DNA of 11,378 bases from NCBI GenBank assembly GCA_017989935.1, contig JAGNOY010000039.1, positions 1 through 11,378 of the forward strand, in the 5' to 3' direction. The stretch comes from Chitinophagaceae bacterium. GTDB taxonomy: Bacteria > Bacteroidota > Bacteroidia > Chitinophagales > Chitinophagaceae. Shown piece by piece: positions 1 to 7,168 of this stretch. Made by a program: the position numbers and the translations under genes. The stretch's first letter is position 1, and each line of letters opens with the position of its first letter. The notes under the pieces were generated by a model. That model was given only the letters and a program-made list of their open reading frames with translations, searched no databases and was not told the origin of the DNA.

Positions 1-455
1 TACAACAAGTCTAAAAGCGTATGTTTAATTGAATTTACCTCAACCGTTTCTCCAACTTTCTTTCCCATAAGTTGTTCTCCTAATGGAGATTTAATTGATA
101 TTGCAATGACTGTCTGATTATCAATCATGATTTTTGGCAAGGCCACACTAAGTAGATACAATCCAAGATTTGTTTGAACCAGGCTGCCCATTCTTGCCTC
201 TGAAGATTCATCGACAAAATTAATTTGAGAAAATACTGTTTTGTTGTCAATGGCATCATACAAATGCTTGGCCACCTGGCTTTGCTCTAATTGTAGCATA
301 GATAAGGCGGTTTCATGTTTATCGCCTGCGGTGCTTTTCGTTTCATTTAATACACTAATACTTAATTGATCTAAAGCAAACTGATATCCGTCTATTTTTT
401 CATCAAGTTGCCTTAAAAATTCTTGTACCACAGCTTGCTTACTTATATCCTTCAT
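1..455 (-). CDS. GreA/GreB-family transcription elongation factor-like protein, 3' end cut by window edge
   Basis: Reading the minus strand from the ATG at 455-453 gives 151 sense codons down to base 3; the last two bases (TA) begin the next codon, either a stop or Tyr. The N-terminal part is helical and charged (start MKDISKQAVV, then KHETALSMLQLEQ at about 46-58), as in the short coiled-coil Gre-like proteins of Bacteroidota. The C-terminal part contains SPLGEQLMGKKVGETVEV at about 123-140, which matches the conserved end of the FKBP-like GreA/GreB C-terminal domain. True Gre factors bind the RNA polymerase secondary channel and stimulate cleavage of backtracked RNA. This protein has a shorter coiled coil, so cleavage activity is not assured, and a regulatory role at RNA polymerase is inference. 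Relatives are sometimes mislabelled 3-oxoacyl-ACP synthase. Family assignment is fairly sure; exact function is not. Confidence 0.8.
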   Translation of the reverse strand, partial: MKDISKQAVVQEFLRQLDEKIDGYQFALDQLSISVLNETKSTAGDKHETALSMLQLEQSQVAKHLYDAIDNKTVFSQINFVDESSEARMGSLVQTNLGLYLLSVALPKIMIDNQTVIAISIKSPLGEQLMGKKVGETVEVNSIKHTLLDLL

Positions 456-495
456 ATTGCTACTTTAATTTCATTGAATCTACTACCTGAAAACC

Positions 496-503
496 CAAAC
501 ATA
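496..503 (-). promoter_or_regulatory. Candidate -7 promoter box for the Gre-like gene
   Basis: On the minus strand these bases read TATGTTTG, an exact match to the Bacteroidota -7 element TAnnTTTG. It lies about 40 bp upstream of the start codon at 455, giving a plausible leader of roughly 30-35 nt. No TTG -33 element is visible at the usual 17-23 bp spacing, so the call rests on the -7 match and its position. Confidence 0.4.
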
Positions 504-628
504 GCCTATAATAGGGCTACTTAATGGCTTGCGAAAATAAGCAAGAATTAGATGAACAACTCTAAATAAATAGCTTTGATTCAAAATTTGCCCCTTTTCA
601 TCAGGATTTCTGTACTTTTATATAGGGT

Positions 629-644
629 AAGCAATAAATTGCTT
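629..644. repeat. Near-perfect palindrome upstream of the DUF6134-like gene
   Basis: The 16-bp sequence AAGCAATAAATTGCTT has two perfect 7-bp arms (AAGCAAT / ATTGCTT) around a 2-bp centre. With so small a centre it suits a dimeric DNA-binding protein better than an RNA hairpin. It sits 73 bp before the preferred start at 718 and 7 bp before the alternative ATG at 652. An operator role is inference; in AT-rich DNA a chance palindrome of this size is possible. Confidence 0.35.
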
Positions 645-717
645 GTCTTGAATGTTAAGTAATGGCACACTATTTGACATTCTACCAAAGAAAATGATAA
701 TTAAACCCACAATTCAC

Positions 718-1341
718 ATGAATAATTATAAGCCTCGTATTCAATTCTTCATCTTATTTTTTACAAGCTCTTTAATATTCAATTTGATAACAGATACAGC
801 ATTAGCAGAATCCATGATTTATAAAGTGATGAAAGGAGATGATGCCATTGGTCAAATACAAATTGTACGAACAGTAAAAAACGATGTTGTTGAATACTTT
901 TTCGAATCCAAAGTTAAGCTTACTGTCATTTTTGATATTGAAGTTTACGACAGAATGAAAGTCTTTTTTAAAGGCGGGCAAATGACTCAAGCCTTGCTAT
1001 ATCGAACACTGAATGGCAAAGTAAGAGTCAATAATTCAGCAACATGGAATGGCACTCATTATCAAATGACTAATAAAGATGGAGAAAAATCTTCCTTATC
1101 TCAATTGGTTATGATGACTACAGCAAGTTTATATTTTCATGAACCCAAAGATGGATCAGCTATTTTCTCAGAAAAATTTCAGAAAATGCTTCCTGTCAAA
1201 TGGATAAAAGATAAAAAGTACTTACTAAAATTACCAGGCGGAAATAAAACCTATTACTCTTATGCAAATGGCACTTGCAATCTTGTTGAAGCAGAAACAG
1301 ATTGGGCTGATTTAAAATTTGTATTGAATTCGAAAAAGTAA
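718..1341 (+). CDS. Exported DUF6134-like protein
   Basis: From the ATG at 718 the product is 207 residues: a positive N-terminus (MNNYKPR), a hydrophobic stretch at about 9-27 and an AxA-type cleavage site (ALA before ES at 30/31), a standard Sec signal peptide. The mature part opens with a beta-rich segment (YKVMKGDDAIGQIQI) and continues with FFESKVKLTVIFDIEVYD, RTLNGKVRVNNSATWNG and LYFHEPKDGSAIFSEK. This order matches the DUF6134 family of Bacteroidota as I remember it; the biochemical role is unknown and I assign none. The frame stays open to an ATG at 652, which would put 22 extra residues before the signal peptide, so 718 is preferred. The gene stands alone, with a divergent Gre-like gene on its left and a shared terminator with the convergent isomerase gene on its right. 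Confidence 0.75.
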   Translation: MNNYKPRIQFFILFFTSSLIFNLITDTALAESMIYKVMKGDDAIGQIQIVRTVKNDVVEYFFESKVKLTVIFDIEVYDRMKVFFKGGQMTQALLYRTLNGKVRVNNSATWNGTHYQMTNKDGEKSSLSQLVMMTTASLYFHEPKDGSAIFSEKFQKMLPVKWIKDKKYLLKLPGGNKTYYSYANGTCNLVEAETDWADLKFVLNSKK

Positions 1342-1345
1342 TCTC

Positions 1346-1380
1346 ATAAAAAAAACCGCCATTTAAAGGCGGCTTTTTAA
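1346..1380. terminator. Bidirectional rho-independent terminator between convergent genes
   Basis: CCGCC (1356-1360) pairs with GGCGG (1368-1372) around a 7-nt loop. An A-run precedes the stem and a T-run follows it, and these can extend the stem past a one-base bulge at 1373. Each strand therefore has a stem followed by U residues. It lies 5-39 bp after the DUF6134-like stop and about 10 bp after the isomerase stop on the other strand, as expected for a shared terminator. Confidence 0.85.
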
Positions 1381-1390
1381 TTGATGTCTT

Positions 1391-3367
1391 TTATTTTTTT
1401 ACCATGGATTTCAACACTGCATCATTCACTTTGACTGGATATTTACTTTCCAAATCAGCTATCCATTGTTTCTCTAAATATTCTTGGTATTCCGAAATTA
1501 CATAACCTCTTGCTTCGCCTAAAGTTTTTTGTGTTGGCGTATCAAAAACTTCTTTAACATCTATTACAGAATAGGTGCCGTCGTCATTTTTAAAATAAGG
1601 AGAATATTTTCCTTCAACAAATTTAGTGGAAGCAGGAAATCTAGACTTTTCAAATTTACCTGTTTCTACAACCACTCTATTCTGCGGGCCATCACCATTA
1701 GCAGCTTTTGTTACTTCCTCAGGTGTTTTATTTTGAGGGTTATTGAGTTCTTTCACCAGTTTCTTTGCGAAAGATTCATCTGAAGCCTTATACAAATTAC
1801 CTTTTACAGAAGGCGCCCACATATACTTACTCTTATTTTGATTGTAATAATTTTCTAAACCAGTTGTATCCACTGAGGCTTTAGTCCATACTGTTTTATC
1901 TGTTAATTCAAACAACATAATTCCATCACGATACTCATCTAGCAAATTACGATATTCTTCATTTTCATCTGCTAATTTATTTTCTTGATAATCATATAGT
2001 GCTTTGTCAGCATAATTCTTAAACAATGATTTTAATGAACTTTCTTTTTGACCGTATATTTTGCCTCGGGTATAAGACTCTATGTAATTTGCAAAATCAG
2101 ACTGAGTAAATGTTGTTTCTTTCATGGTAAACAACATGGAATTAAAGGTTTTATAATCGCTTCCTTTGAAAGACCCATTTCTTACAGATGAATCAGGTAT
2201 TGCATTAATTAATGTAGTTAAATTACTTGGGTATTCTTTGTATCCTAATTTGGCTTTAATTTTTTCAGTAAATTCTTGACGAGCAATATCAATTCGGCCA
2301 TCTTTCTCAACGCGTCTAGTCAGGTCATTCTTCATAGAATCATAAGGCTTCACAGGTGTTTTTTTTATTAATTTGAGAATATGATATCCGTATTCTGTAA
2401 GAATAGGTTCGCAAATATCTCCAGGATTTTTTAGTGCAAATGCAGCATTTTCAAAATCTGGTACCATTTGACCTACTCCAAAACTAGCTAAAGTACCTTG
2501 AGTATTTTTTGAAAACTTATCTTCTGAATATTTATCAACCATTGTTTCAAACTTCTGACCTTTTTTCAACATAGTGTAAACAGAATCTATTCTTGCCTTT
2601 CCAGCTATTTTACCAGCTTCCCCAGCACTTTTTTGAACAGCAACCATAACTTGCGCTACTTGAACTTCGCCTCTTGCCGTTCTTTCCTCTAACTTTTTAA
2701 TAATATGGTATCCATAGATTGTTTTAAAAGGCTTAGAATATGTGCCTTGAGGCGTATTGTATGCAGCTGTTTCAAAAGGATAAACAACTTGCATAGCTGT
2801 AATAAATCCAATATCGCCGCCATTTGTTGCAGATTGTTTGTCTTCACTTAAGGACTTTGCTATTGACGCGAAATCTGCTTTATTCAACGTAATTTCTTTG
2901 TAAATACTATCAATTTTCCGAAAGGCTAATACAGTATCTTCAGTACCCCGTGGAATTCCAATCAAAATATGTGCAACACGAACATCTTTCTTCATTCTCT
3001 CGTATGCTTCCTTCACCAAACGATCTGATACTTCTTTATCAGTCAGGTAAGTTTTTGCTAATTGCTTTTTATAAGTCCCTAATTCACTTTGTATTCCAGA
3101 CAAGGTATCCATTTGCATTCTCTCGGCTTCGGCCACCTTCATCTTAAATCTACTATACAAATTTAAATATTCTTTCAGCGCTTTCTCACTAAAGTCTGGT
3201 TTTTGGTTGTTGATGTTTTTTGTATACATCCTCAAAAATTCAGACTTCCCAACTTCCTTTCCGCCATAAGTAAATAATGTTTGATCTGCTTTTTTCTGCG
3301 CTTTAGAAGTCTGGAAACTGGTCAACAATACAAGGGTGAAACCAACTGCGTAAATAATTCCTTTCAT
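1391..3367 (-). CDS. Exported peptidyl-prolyl cis-trans isomerase with two parvulin domains (SurA/PpiD-like)
   Basis: The product has 658 residues and a Sec signal peptide (about 1-23, ending TSKA before QKK), so it acts in the periplasm or envelope, probably helping outer-membrane or secreted proteins fold. A helical N-terminal region (about 40-125) resembles the chaperone part of SurA/PpiD. Parvulin domain 1 spans about 129-229, with VAHILIG, SEDKQSATNGGDIGF and GYHIIKKL. Parvulin domain 2 spans about 234-336, with SEDKFSKNTQGTLASFG and GYHILKLI. Domain 1 keeps both parvulin-type histidines (H133, H221). Domain 2 has Gln at the first (Q239) but keeps the second (H329), so it may be inactive or structural. 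Residues 340-658 form a helical C-terminal region with no motif I recognise. The gene starts 48 bp after the thioredoxin-like stop, with no promoter-like box between them, suggesting one transcript. Confidence 0.9.
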   Translation of the reverse strand: MKGIIYAVGFTLVLLTSFQTSKAQKKADQTLFTYGGKEVGKSEFLRMYTKNINNQKPDFSEKALKEYLNLYSRFKMKVAEAERMQMDTLSGIQSELGTYKKQLAKTYLTDKEVSDRLVKEAYERMKKDVRVAHILIGIPRGTEDTVLAFRKIDSIYKEITLNKADFASIAKSLSEDKQSATNGGDIGFITAMQVVYPFETAAYNTPQGTYSKPFKTIYGYHIIKKLEERTARGEVQVAQVMVAVQKSAGEAGKIAGKARIDSVYTMLKKGQKFETMVDKYSEDKFSKNTQGTLASFGVGQMVPDFENAAFALKNPGDICEPILTEYGYHILKLIKKTPVKPYDSMKNDLTRRVEKDGRIDIARQEFTEKIKAKLGYKEYPSNLTTLINAIPDSSVRNGSFKGSDYKTFNSMLFTMKETTFTQSDFANYIESYTRGKIYGQKESSLKSLFKNYADKALYDYQENKLADENEEYRNLLDEYRDGIMLFELTDKTVWTKASVDTTGLENYYNQNKSKYMWAPSVKGNLYKASDESFAKKLVKELNNPQNKTPEEVTKAANGDGPQNRVVVETGKFEKSRFPASTKFVEGKYSPYFKNDDGTYSVIDVKEVFDTPTQKTLGEARGYVISEYQEYLEKQWIADLESKYPVKVNDAVLKSMVKK

Positions 3368-3415
3368 TTTTATCTTTATTTGCTTAATATGTCTTTGTTT
3401 TAGAACTGATTATAC

Positions 3416-4861
3416 TTATTTTTTCTTCTCTTTTAGCTCCCTTTCCTTCTTCTTTTCTAACCACTCAATAAGTCCTACAATATTTTTATGATCAATTCTT
3501 TTACCTCGAATGATTTTATTTTCGTCGAGCAAATATACAGTAGGTGTGCTGTAAACATCATAAAAAGCCCTAAAATTTGTTACATGCTTTGGATCATGAA
3601 CGTGAATCCAGCCAGTTTGTAAATTATTATCTCTTATATAATCTTTCCATTTAGCATCTTCATCTTCTGCTTCAACTGCATAGATCTTTACATCATATTT
3701 TTTTAGCACAGCTCTGTACAAGGAATCAAATTTAGGCATTTCTGTTTTACAATGACCGCAGGTAGGAGACCAGAAAATCAGTATCGTGTATTTGGCTTTT
3801 ACTGAAGACAATGGAACAACTTGCTGGTCTGTACTATCTACCATGCGCATATCCATGGCAGGCTGACCTATCATATTGGGTGCGATTTTTCTGGCTCTAT
3901 CTTCATACTTTGCCAATTGAGCAGAATCAACCCAAGTGGCTACTCCTTTCATGTAATAATTTTCAACTAAGTACACAAAAGCTTCATCAAGCCCCATCAC
4001 CTTGCTAGTTTCAGCCCAACGAGTTAAATACCACAAGGTATATTTAAAAGTTTCAGGATATCCTTTTGCCTTATTCAACAACATATCACATTCTAGTTCA
4101 ACTGAATCTGGTGTAGGGATTACTAATTTAGTCATATAATCCTCTAACTTACGTTCGTAAATTGGCGTATAAATTAAGCGATCGTCTTTAAAATCATAAC
4201 GATCCCAATAATGAGATTTATAATAAATTCTTGGATAGCTGCTATCTTTAGTGCCATCTGGCAATATCGGTAAAACGGTTGGAATATTAGGCTCGTAGAT
4301 GGCATTAAATAACTTTGTCAGAAAACTACTCGGATGATTTGCAACAAAACTTTCTCTATAACTACTTAACTCTTCTCCCTTTTTCTTCAACTTTTCATAT
4401 ACTTTCGATGAATCTACCTTGGACTTACACAGTGCAAGTTCCGACTCTATTTTTTGGTATTCTGCGCCATATTTAGCTAAAAATTTTTGATAATCATAGA
4501 AGTTTGTATTTTCCGTACTTCCAGTAAACTTAGCACTTTGATAAACATTAGACTTAGCCAATTCAAAAGTAAAATTATCTCCATTTAATAATACAAATTC
4601 AACTGAAGTAGATTTATCAGCAAATAAAATTAAATATAGCCCCCCTGTTATTGGCTGAGTAGATTTAAAGATGGCTTCGCCTTTGTTATTCAATCTCGCA
4701 GAATCGTCCTTAAACACAGTGGAGGCTTTCCCGAAATAATGACACAAGTATACTAAGGTATCATTTGCGTCACTAAATTTTACTTTGACTTGGTAGCCAT
4801 CTTTTGCAGATGCGCTCATAAATAAAACCAATCCGGTAACTAGAGAAAGAAAATACTTCAT
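3416..4861 (-). CDS. Exported TlpA-like thioredoxin-fold protein with DUF4369/DUF5106-like N-terminus
   Basis: The 481-residue product starts with a Sec signal peptide (MKYFLSLVTGLVLFMSASAK, cleavage near 19). Residues 22-115 form a beta-rich region resembling DUF4369. Residues about 120-325 are helical and fit the DUF5106-type spacer of Bacteroidota TlpA/ResA relatives; both domain names are from memory. Residues 333-470 are a thioredoxin domain: entry segment GQPAMDM, redox site FWSPTCGHC (Cys368 and Cys371, CGHC) and the cis-proline loop STPTVYLL (Pro440). The tail is a very basic helix rich in Lys and Glu. Such proteins normally act as extracytoplasmic thiol-disulfide reductants, for instance for cytochrome c maturation or disulfide repair; the substrate here is unknown. 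It is the first gene of a likely operon with the isomerase and diverges from the rlmD-like gene across 128 bp. Confidence 0.88.
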   Translation of the reverse strand: MKYFLSLVTGLVLFMSASAKDGYQVKVKFSDANDTLVYLCHYFGKASTVFKDDSARLNNKGEAIFKSTQPITGGLYLILFADKSTSVEFVLLNGDNFTFELAKSNVYQSAKFTGSTENTNFYDYQKFLAKYGAEYQKIESELALCKSKVDSSKVYEKLKKKGEELSSYRESFVANHPSSFLTKLFNAIYEPNIPTVLPILPDGTKDSSYPRIYYKSHYWDRYDFKDDRLIYTPIYERKLEDYMTKLVIPTPDSVELECDMLLNKAKGYPETFKYTLWYLTRWAETSKVMGLDEAFVYLVENYYMKGVATWVDSAQLAKYEDRARKIAPNMIGQPAMDMRMVDSTDQQVVPLSSVKAKYTILIFWSPTCGHCKTEMPKFDSLYRAVLKKYDVKIYAVEAEDEDAKWKDYIRDNNLQTGWIHVHDPKHVTNFRAFYDVYSTPTVYLLDENKIIRGKRIDHKNIVGLIEWLEKKKERELKEKKK

Positions 4862-4924
4862 TAATAATAATTTAAAGTGGGTGAATTTACGACATCAAGA
4901 CGAAGGATTAAAATACATAGTTGT

Positions 4925-4932
4925 TACATTTG
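4925..4932 (+). promoter_or_regulatory. Candidate -7 promoter box for the rlmD-nudix operon
   Basis: TACATTTG is an exact match to the Bacteroidota -7 element TAnnTTTG, 57 bp upstream of the chosen ATG at 4990. No TTG element is seen about 17-23 bp further upstream, so this half-promoter call is tentative. It lies in the gap shared with the divergent thioredoxin-like gene, for which I found no equally good box. Confidence 0.4.
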
Positions 4933-4989
4933 CACCACGTTAACAGAAGCTAGTGAATCTCTTGGCTTAAATGAACAAAATTGCACCCT

Positions 4990-6393
4990 ATGAGCAAAAA
5001 GAAAAAATTTGTACTAGAAAATGTTCTGATAGAAAGCTATGCTGCAGAAGGAAAATGTATAGCACGACATAATGAAAAAATTATTTTTGTTGAAGGTGCA
5101 GTGCCTGGAGATCGGGCAAATCTTTTTGTTTTTAAAAATAAAAAAGATTGGGCTGAAGCAAGAGTGAATGAAATAACGACCTTCTCTTCTAATCGTATAA
5201 CTCCATTTTGCGAACATTTCAATCTATGTGGAGGTTGCAAATGGCAAATGCTTCCTTATGTGCAACAACTTGTGTTTAAAGAACAACAAGTCAAAGATCA
5301 ATTAAAAAGAATAGGGAAAATAGAACCTTTAAATTACTTACCCATCATAGGATGTGAACAGGATAGATTGTATCGAAACAAATTAGAGTTTACTTTTTCA
5401 ACCAAACAATATTTAAGCACTGCTGATATTCAAACTGAGGCTTCTTCATTAAAAAATGTACTTGGGTTTCATGCACCAAGATTATTTGATAAAGTAATTG
5501 ATATTGAGCAATGTCATTTGCAACACGAACCGACCAATGCCATTAAAAATTTCATCAGACAATATGCTTATGATCATCAATTAACTTTTCATGACATTAG
5601 AATGCATCATGGCTTATTAAGAAATTTAATGATTAGAGTAAGCAGCCTGAATGAAGTGATGATCAATCTTGTTTTTGGAGAAGACCCCGAAAGCAAAGGC
5701 ATGGAATTACTAGAAGCTATTAAAATTAAATTTCCTGAAATCACCTCCTTGCAATACACTGTAAATAAAAAAATGAATGATACGATTTACGATCAAACAG
5801 TACTTTGTTATTCGGGCAAGGATCATATAATTGAGCAGCTCGAAGAATTTAAATTTCGGATTGGGCCAAAATCTTTCTTTCAAACAAATAGCAAACAAGC
5901 TGAAGTTCTTTATGGCGTAACAAGAGATTTTGCCGAATGCACAGGCAAGGAAACATTGTATGATTTGTATTGTGGCACTGGAAGTATTGGTATTTTTTTA
6001 TCGCCACAAGTAAATAAAATTATTGGCGTCGAAGCGGTTGACGAAGCCATAGAAGACGCCAAAAAGAATGCTACGTTGAATGGATTAAGCAACACTACTT
6101 TTTATAGTGGAGATGTAATTAAAGTATGCGATCAAGCATTTTTCGATAAACATGGTCATGCAGATGTGGTTATCATTGATCCGCCTAGGGCTGGCTGTCA
6201 TGAAAAATTACTAGAAAAACTACTAGAAATTCGTGCGCCTATTATTGTATATGTAAGTTGCAATCCTGCCACTCAAGCGCGCGATTTACAGTATTTATCT
6301 TCGATTTATTCTATCACAAAATCACAAGCTGTAGACATGTTTCCCCAAACCCATCACATAGAAAATGTGGTACAACTTAAACTAAACGCATGA
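4990..6393 (+). CDS. rlmD: 23S rRNA (uracil-C5)-methyltransferase, RlmD/TrmA family
   Basis: This 467-residue enzyme uses S-adenosylmethionine to methylate C5 of a uracil in RNA; the family target is usually 23S rRNA U1939. Residues 6-60 form a TRAM-type RNA-binding domain. The [4Fe-4S] cysteines are C74, C80 and C83 (CEHFNLCGGC) plus C175 (IEQCHL), the spacing typical of RlmD. The C-terminal methyltransferase domain shows FFQTN (296-300), motif I DLYCGTGSIGIFL (from 325), DPPR (397-400) and the catalytic Cys424 in SCNPATQARD. The likely general base is Glu458 in THHIENV. I prefer the ATG at 4990 (MSKKKKF) over an in-frame TTG at 4981. Its stop overlaps the start of the Nudix gene by 4 bp, implying coupled translation. 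In some bacteria one enzyme modifies two 23S sites (RlmCD), so the exact base cannot be fixed from sequence. Confidence 0.92.
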   Translation: MSKKKKFVLENVLIESYAAEGKCIARHNEKIIFVEGAVPGDRANLFVFKNKKDWAEARVNEITTFSSNRITPFCEHFNLCGGCKWQMLPYVQQLVFKEQQVKDQLKRIGKIEPLNYLPIIGCEQDRLYRNKLEFTFSTKQYLSTADIQTEASSLKNVLGFHAPRLFDKVIDIEQCHLQHEPTNAIKNFIRQYAYDHQLTFHDIRMHHGLLRNLMIRVSSLNEVMINLVFGEDPESKGMELLEAIKIKFPEITSLQYTVNKKMNDTIYDQTVLCYSGKDHIIEQLEEFKFRIGPKSFFQTNSKQAEVLYGVTRDFAECTGKETLYDLYCGTGSIGIFLSPQVNKIIGVEAVDEAIEDAKKNATLNGLSNTTFYSGDVIKVCDQAFFDKHGHADVVIIDPPRAGCHEKLLEKLLEIRAPIIVYVSCNPATQARDLQYLSSIYSITKSQAVDMFPQTHHIENVVQLKLNA

Positions 6394-7019
6394 GTGAATT
6401 TATAGAACAGTTTAAACAAAAACTTGCCTTGCCTTTGCCAGGTTTAGAAGCCCAAATGAAAATGGCGCCACCAATTAGAAGTTCATCTATGCAAGCACCC
6501 GAGAATGCTAGACTTGGAGGTGTAATGATTTTATTGTTTGAGGCAGACAAGATTTGGCATACCATTTTAATTCGAAGAAGTGAAGACGGGAAAACTCACA
6601 GCGGGCAAATCAGTTTTCCGGGTGGCAAGAAAGACCCGAATGATTTTTCTATTATTGAAACTGCCAGTCGAGAATGCGAAGAAGAAATTGGTGTGCATAG
6701 AAATCAAATTGAAATCTTGGGTTGCTTAACACCTTTATATATTCCACCAAGTAATTTTCTTGTTACACCAACTGTTGGACTTATTCACCAAAACTTAAAC
6801 TTCAAAGCTTCAGAAAGGGAAGTGCAAGAAATTATCCGCGTGCCCTTGGATTTACTTTTTTATGATAGCATTAAGGACAACAAAACGGTGAAGCGCTCTG
6901 ATATAAAAGAAGAAGACATGCAAACACCGGTGTATGTTTTGAGTGATGACATTATTATTTGGGGTGCGACAGCTATGATGATTGCTGAATTGGAGCATAT
7001 TTATAAAATGCCAAACTAA
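6390..7019 (+). CDS. Nudix hydrolase, CoA pyrophosphatase (NudL/PCD1-like)
   Basis: The product has 209 residues. The CoA-Nudix signature appears as ILIRRSEDGKTHSGQISFPGG (59-79), corresponding to the family's LLTxRS..HxGQxxFPGG motif. The Nudix box follows at 78-102, with RECEEEIGV (94-102) carrying the metal-binding glutamates. There are 14 residues between the box glycine (G79) and R94, one more than the strict Nudix consensus, but this agrees with the NudL subgroup as I recall it. Family members split CoA and its oxidised or acylated forms into 4'-phosphopantetheine and 3',5'-ADP; substrate is inferred from family. Its ATG overlaps the TGA of the rlmD-like gene (ATGA), so the two are co-transcribed and probably translationally coupled. 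No functional link between CoA turnover and rRNA methylation is known to me. No U-rich terminator follows; the next 150 bp hold a palindromic element instead. Confidence 0.88.
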   Translation: MSEFIEQFKQKLALPLPGLEAQMKMAPPIRSSSMQAPENARLGGVMILLFEADKIWHTILIRRSEDGKTHSGQISFPGGKKDPNDFSIIETASRECEEEIGVHRNQIEILGCLTPLYIPPSNFLVTPTVGLIHQNLNFKASEREVQEIIRVPLDLLFYDSIKDNKTVKRSDIKEEDMQTPVYVLSDDIIIWGATAMMIAELEHIYKMPN

Positions 7020-7025
7020 TTTTTA

Positions 7026-7155
7026 GGGTGCATTGTGGCAACGATTGTAGTGGAAAGCCCGCACTCCGAGAGGCTTCACCAAGTTCATTTATATGTTATA
7101 AAATTAAATAGCCGATTCGGAGGAGGACTTGGAACGAAAAGCGTGTATGCCACCC
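7026..7155. repeat. Long imperfect palindromic intergenic element (possible interspersed repeat or structured RNA)
   Basis: This fills the gap between two convergent genes and carries no convincing reading frame. Outer arms: GGGTGCAT (7026-7033) pairs with ATGCCACCC (7147-7155) with one bulged C. Inner arms: CTCCGA (7064-7069) pairs with TCGGAG (7117-7122). The two halves also share a similar direct motif, TGGAAAGC (7051-7058) and TGGAACGAAAAGC (7130-7142). The flanks are richer in GC than the AT-rich centre (about 7084-7110). The arrangement is more ordered than spacer DNA and recalls dispersed intergenic repeats seen in Bacteroidota genomes; that comparison is from memory. It has no terminal T-run, so it is not a classical terminator, although both convergent transcripts would run into it. 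Confidence 0.5.
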
Positions 7156-7168
7156 AAGAAATAAATCA

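Noticed and set aside
528..545. CTTGC/GCAAG hairpin in the left intergenic region
   Set aside because: The stem is only 5 bp with an 8-nt loop and no T-run follows on either strand, so it is neither a terminator nor a clear operator.
571..578. TAGCTTTG as a promoter for the DUF6134-like gene
   Set aside because: It matches TAnnTTTG, but it is 147 bp from the preferred start and has no TTG element at the right spacing (nearest upstream TTG is about 39 bp away), so I did not list it as a feature.
5014..5240. Overlapping minus-strand frames inside the rlmD-like gene
   Set aside because: They are antisense to the TRAM and iron-sulfur region of a well-supported methyltransferase; composition is that of a reverse-complement shadow.
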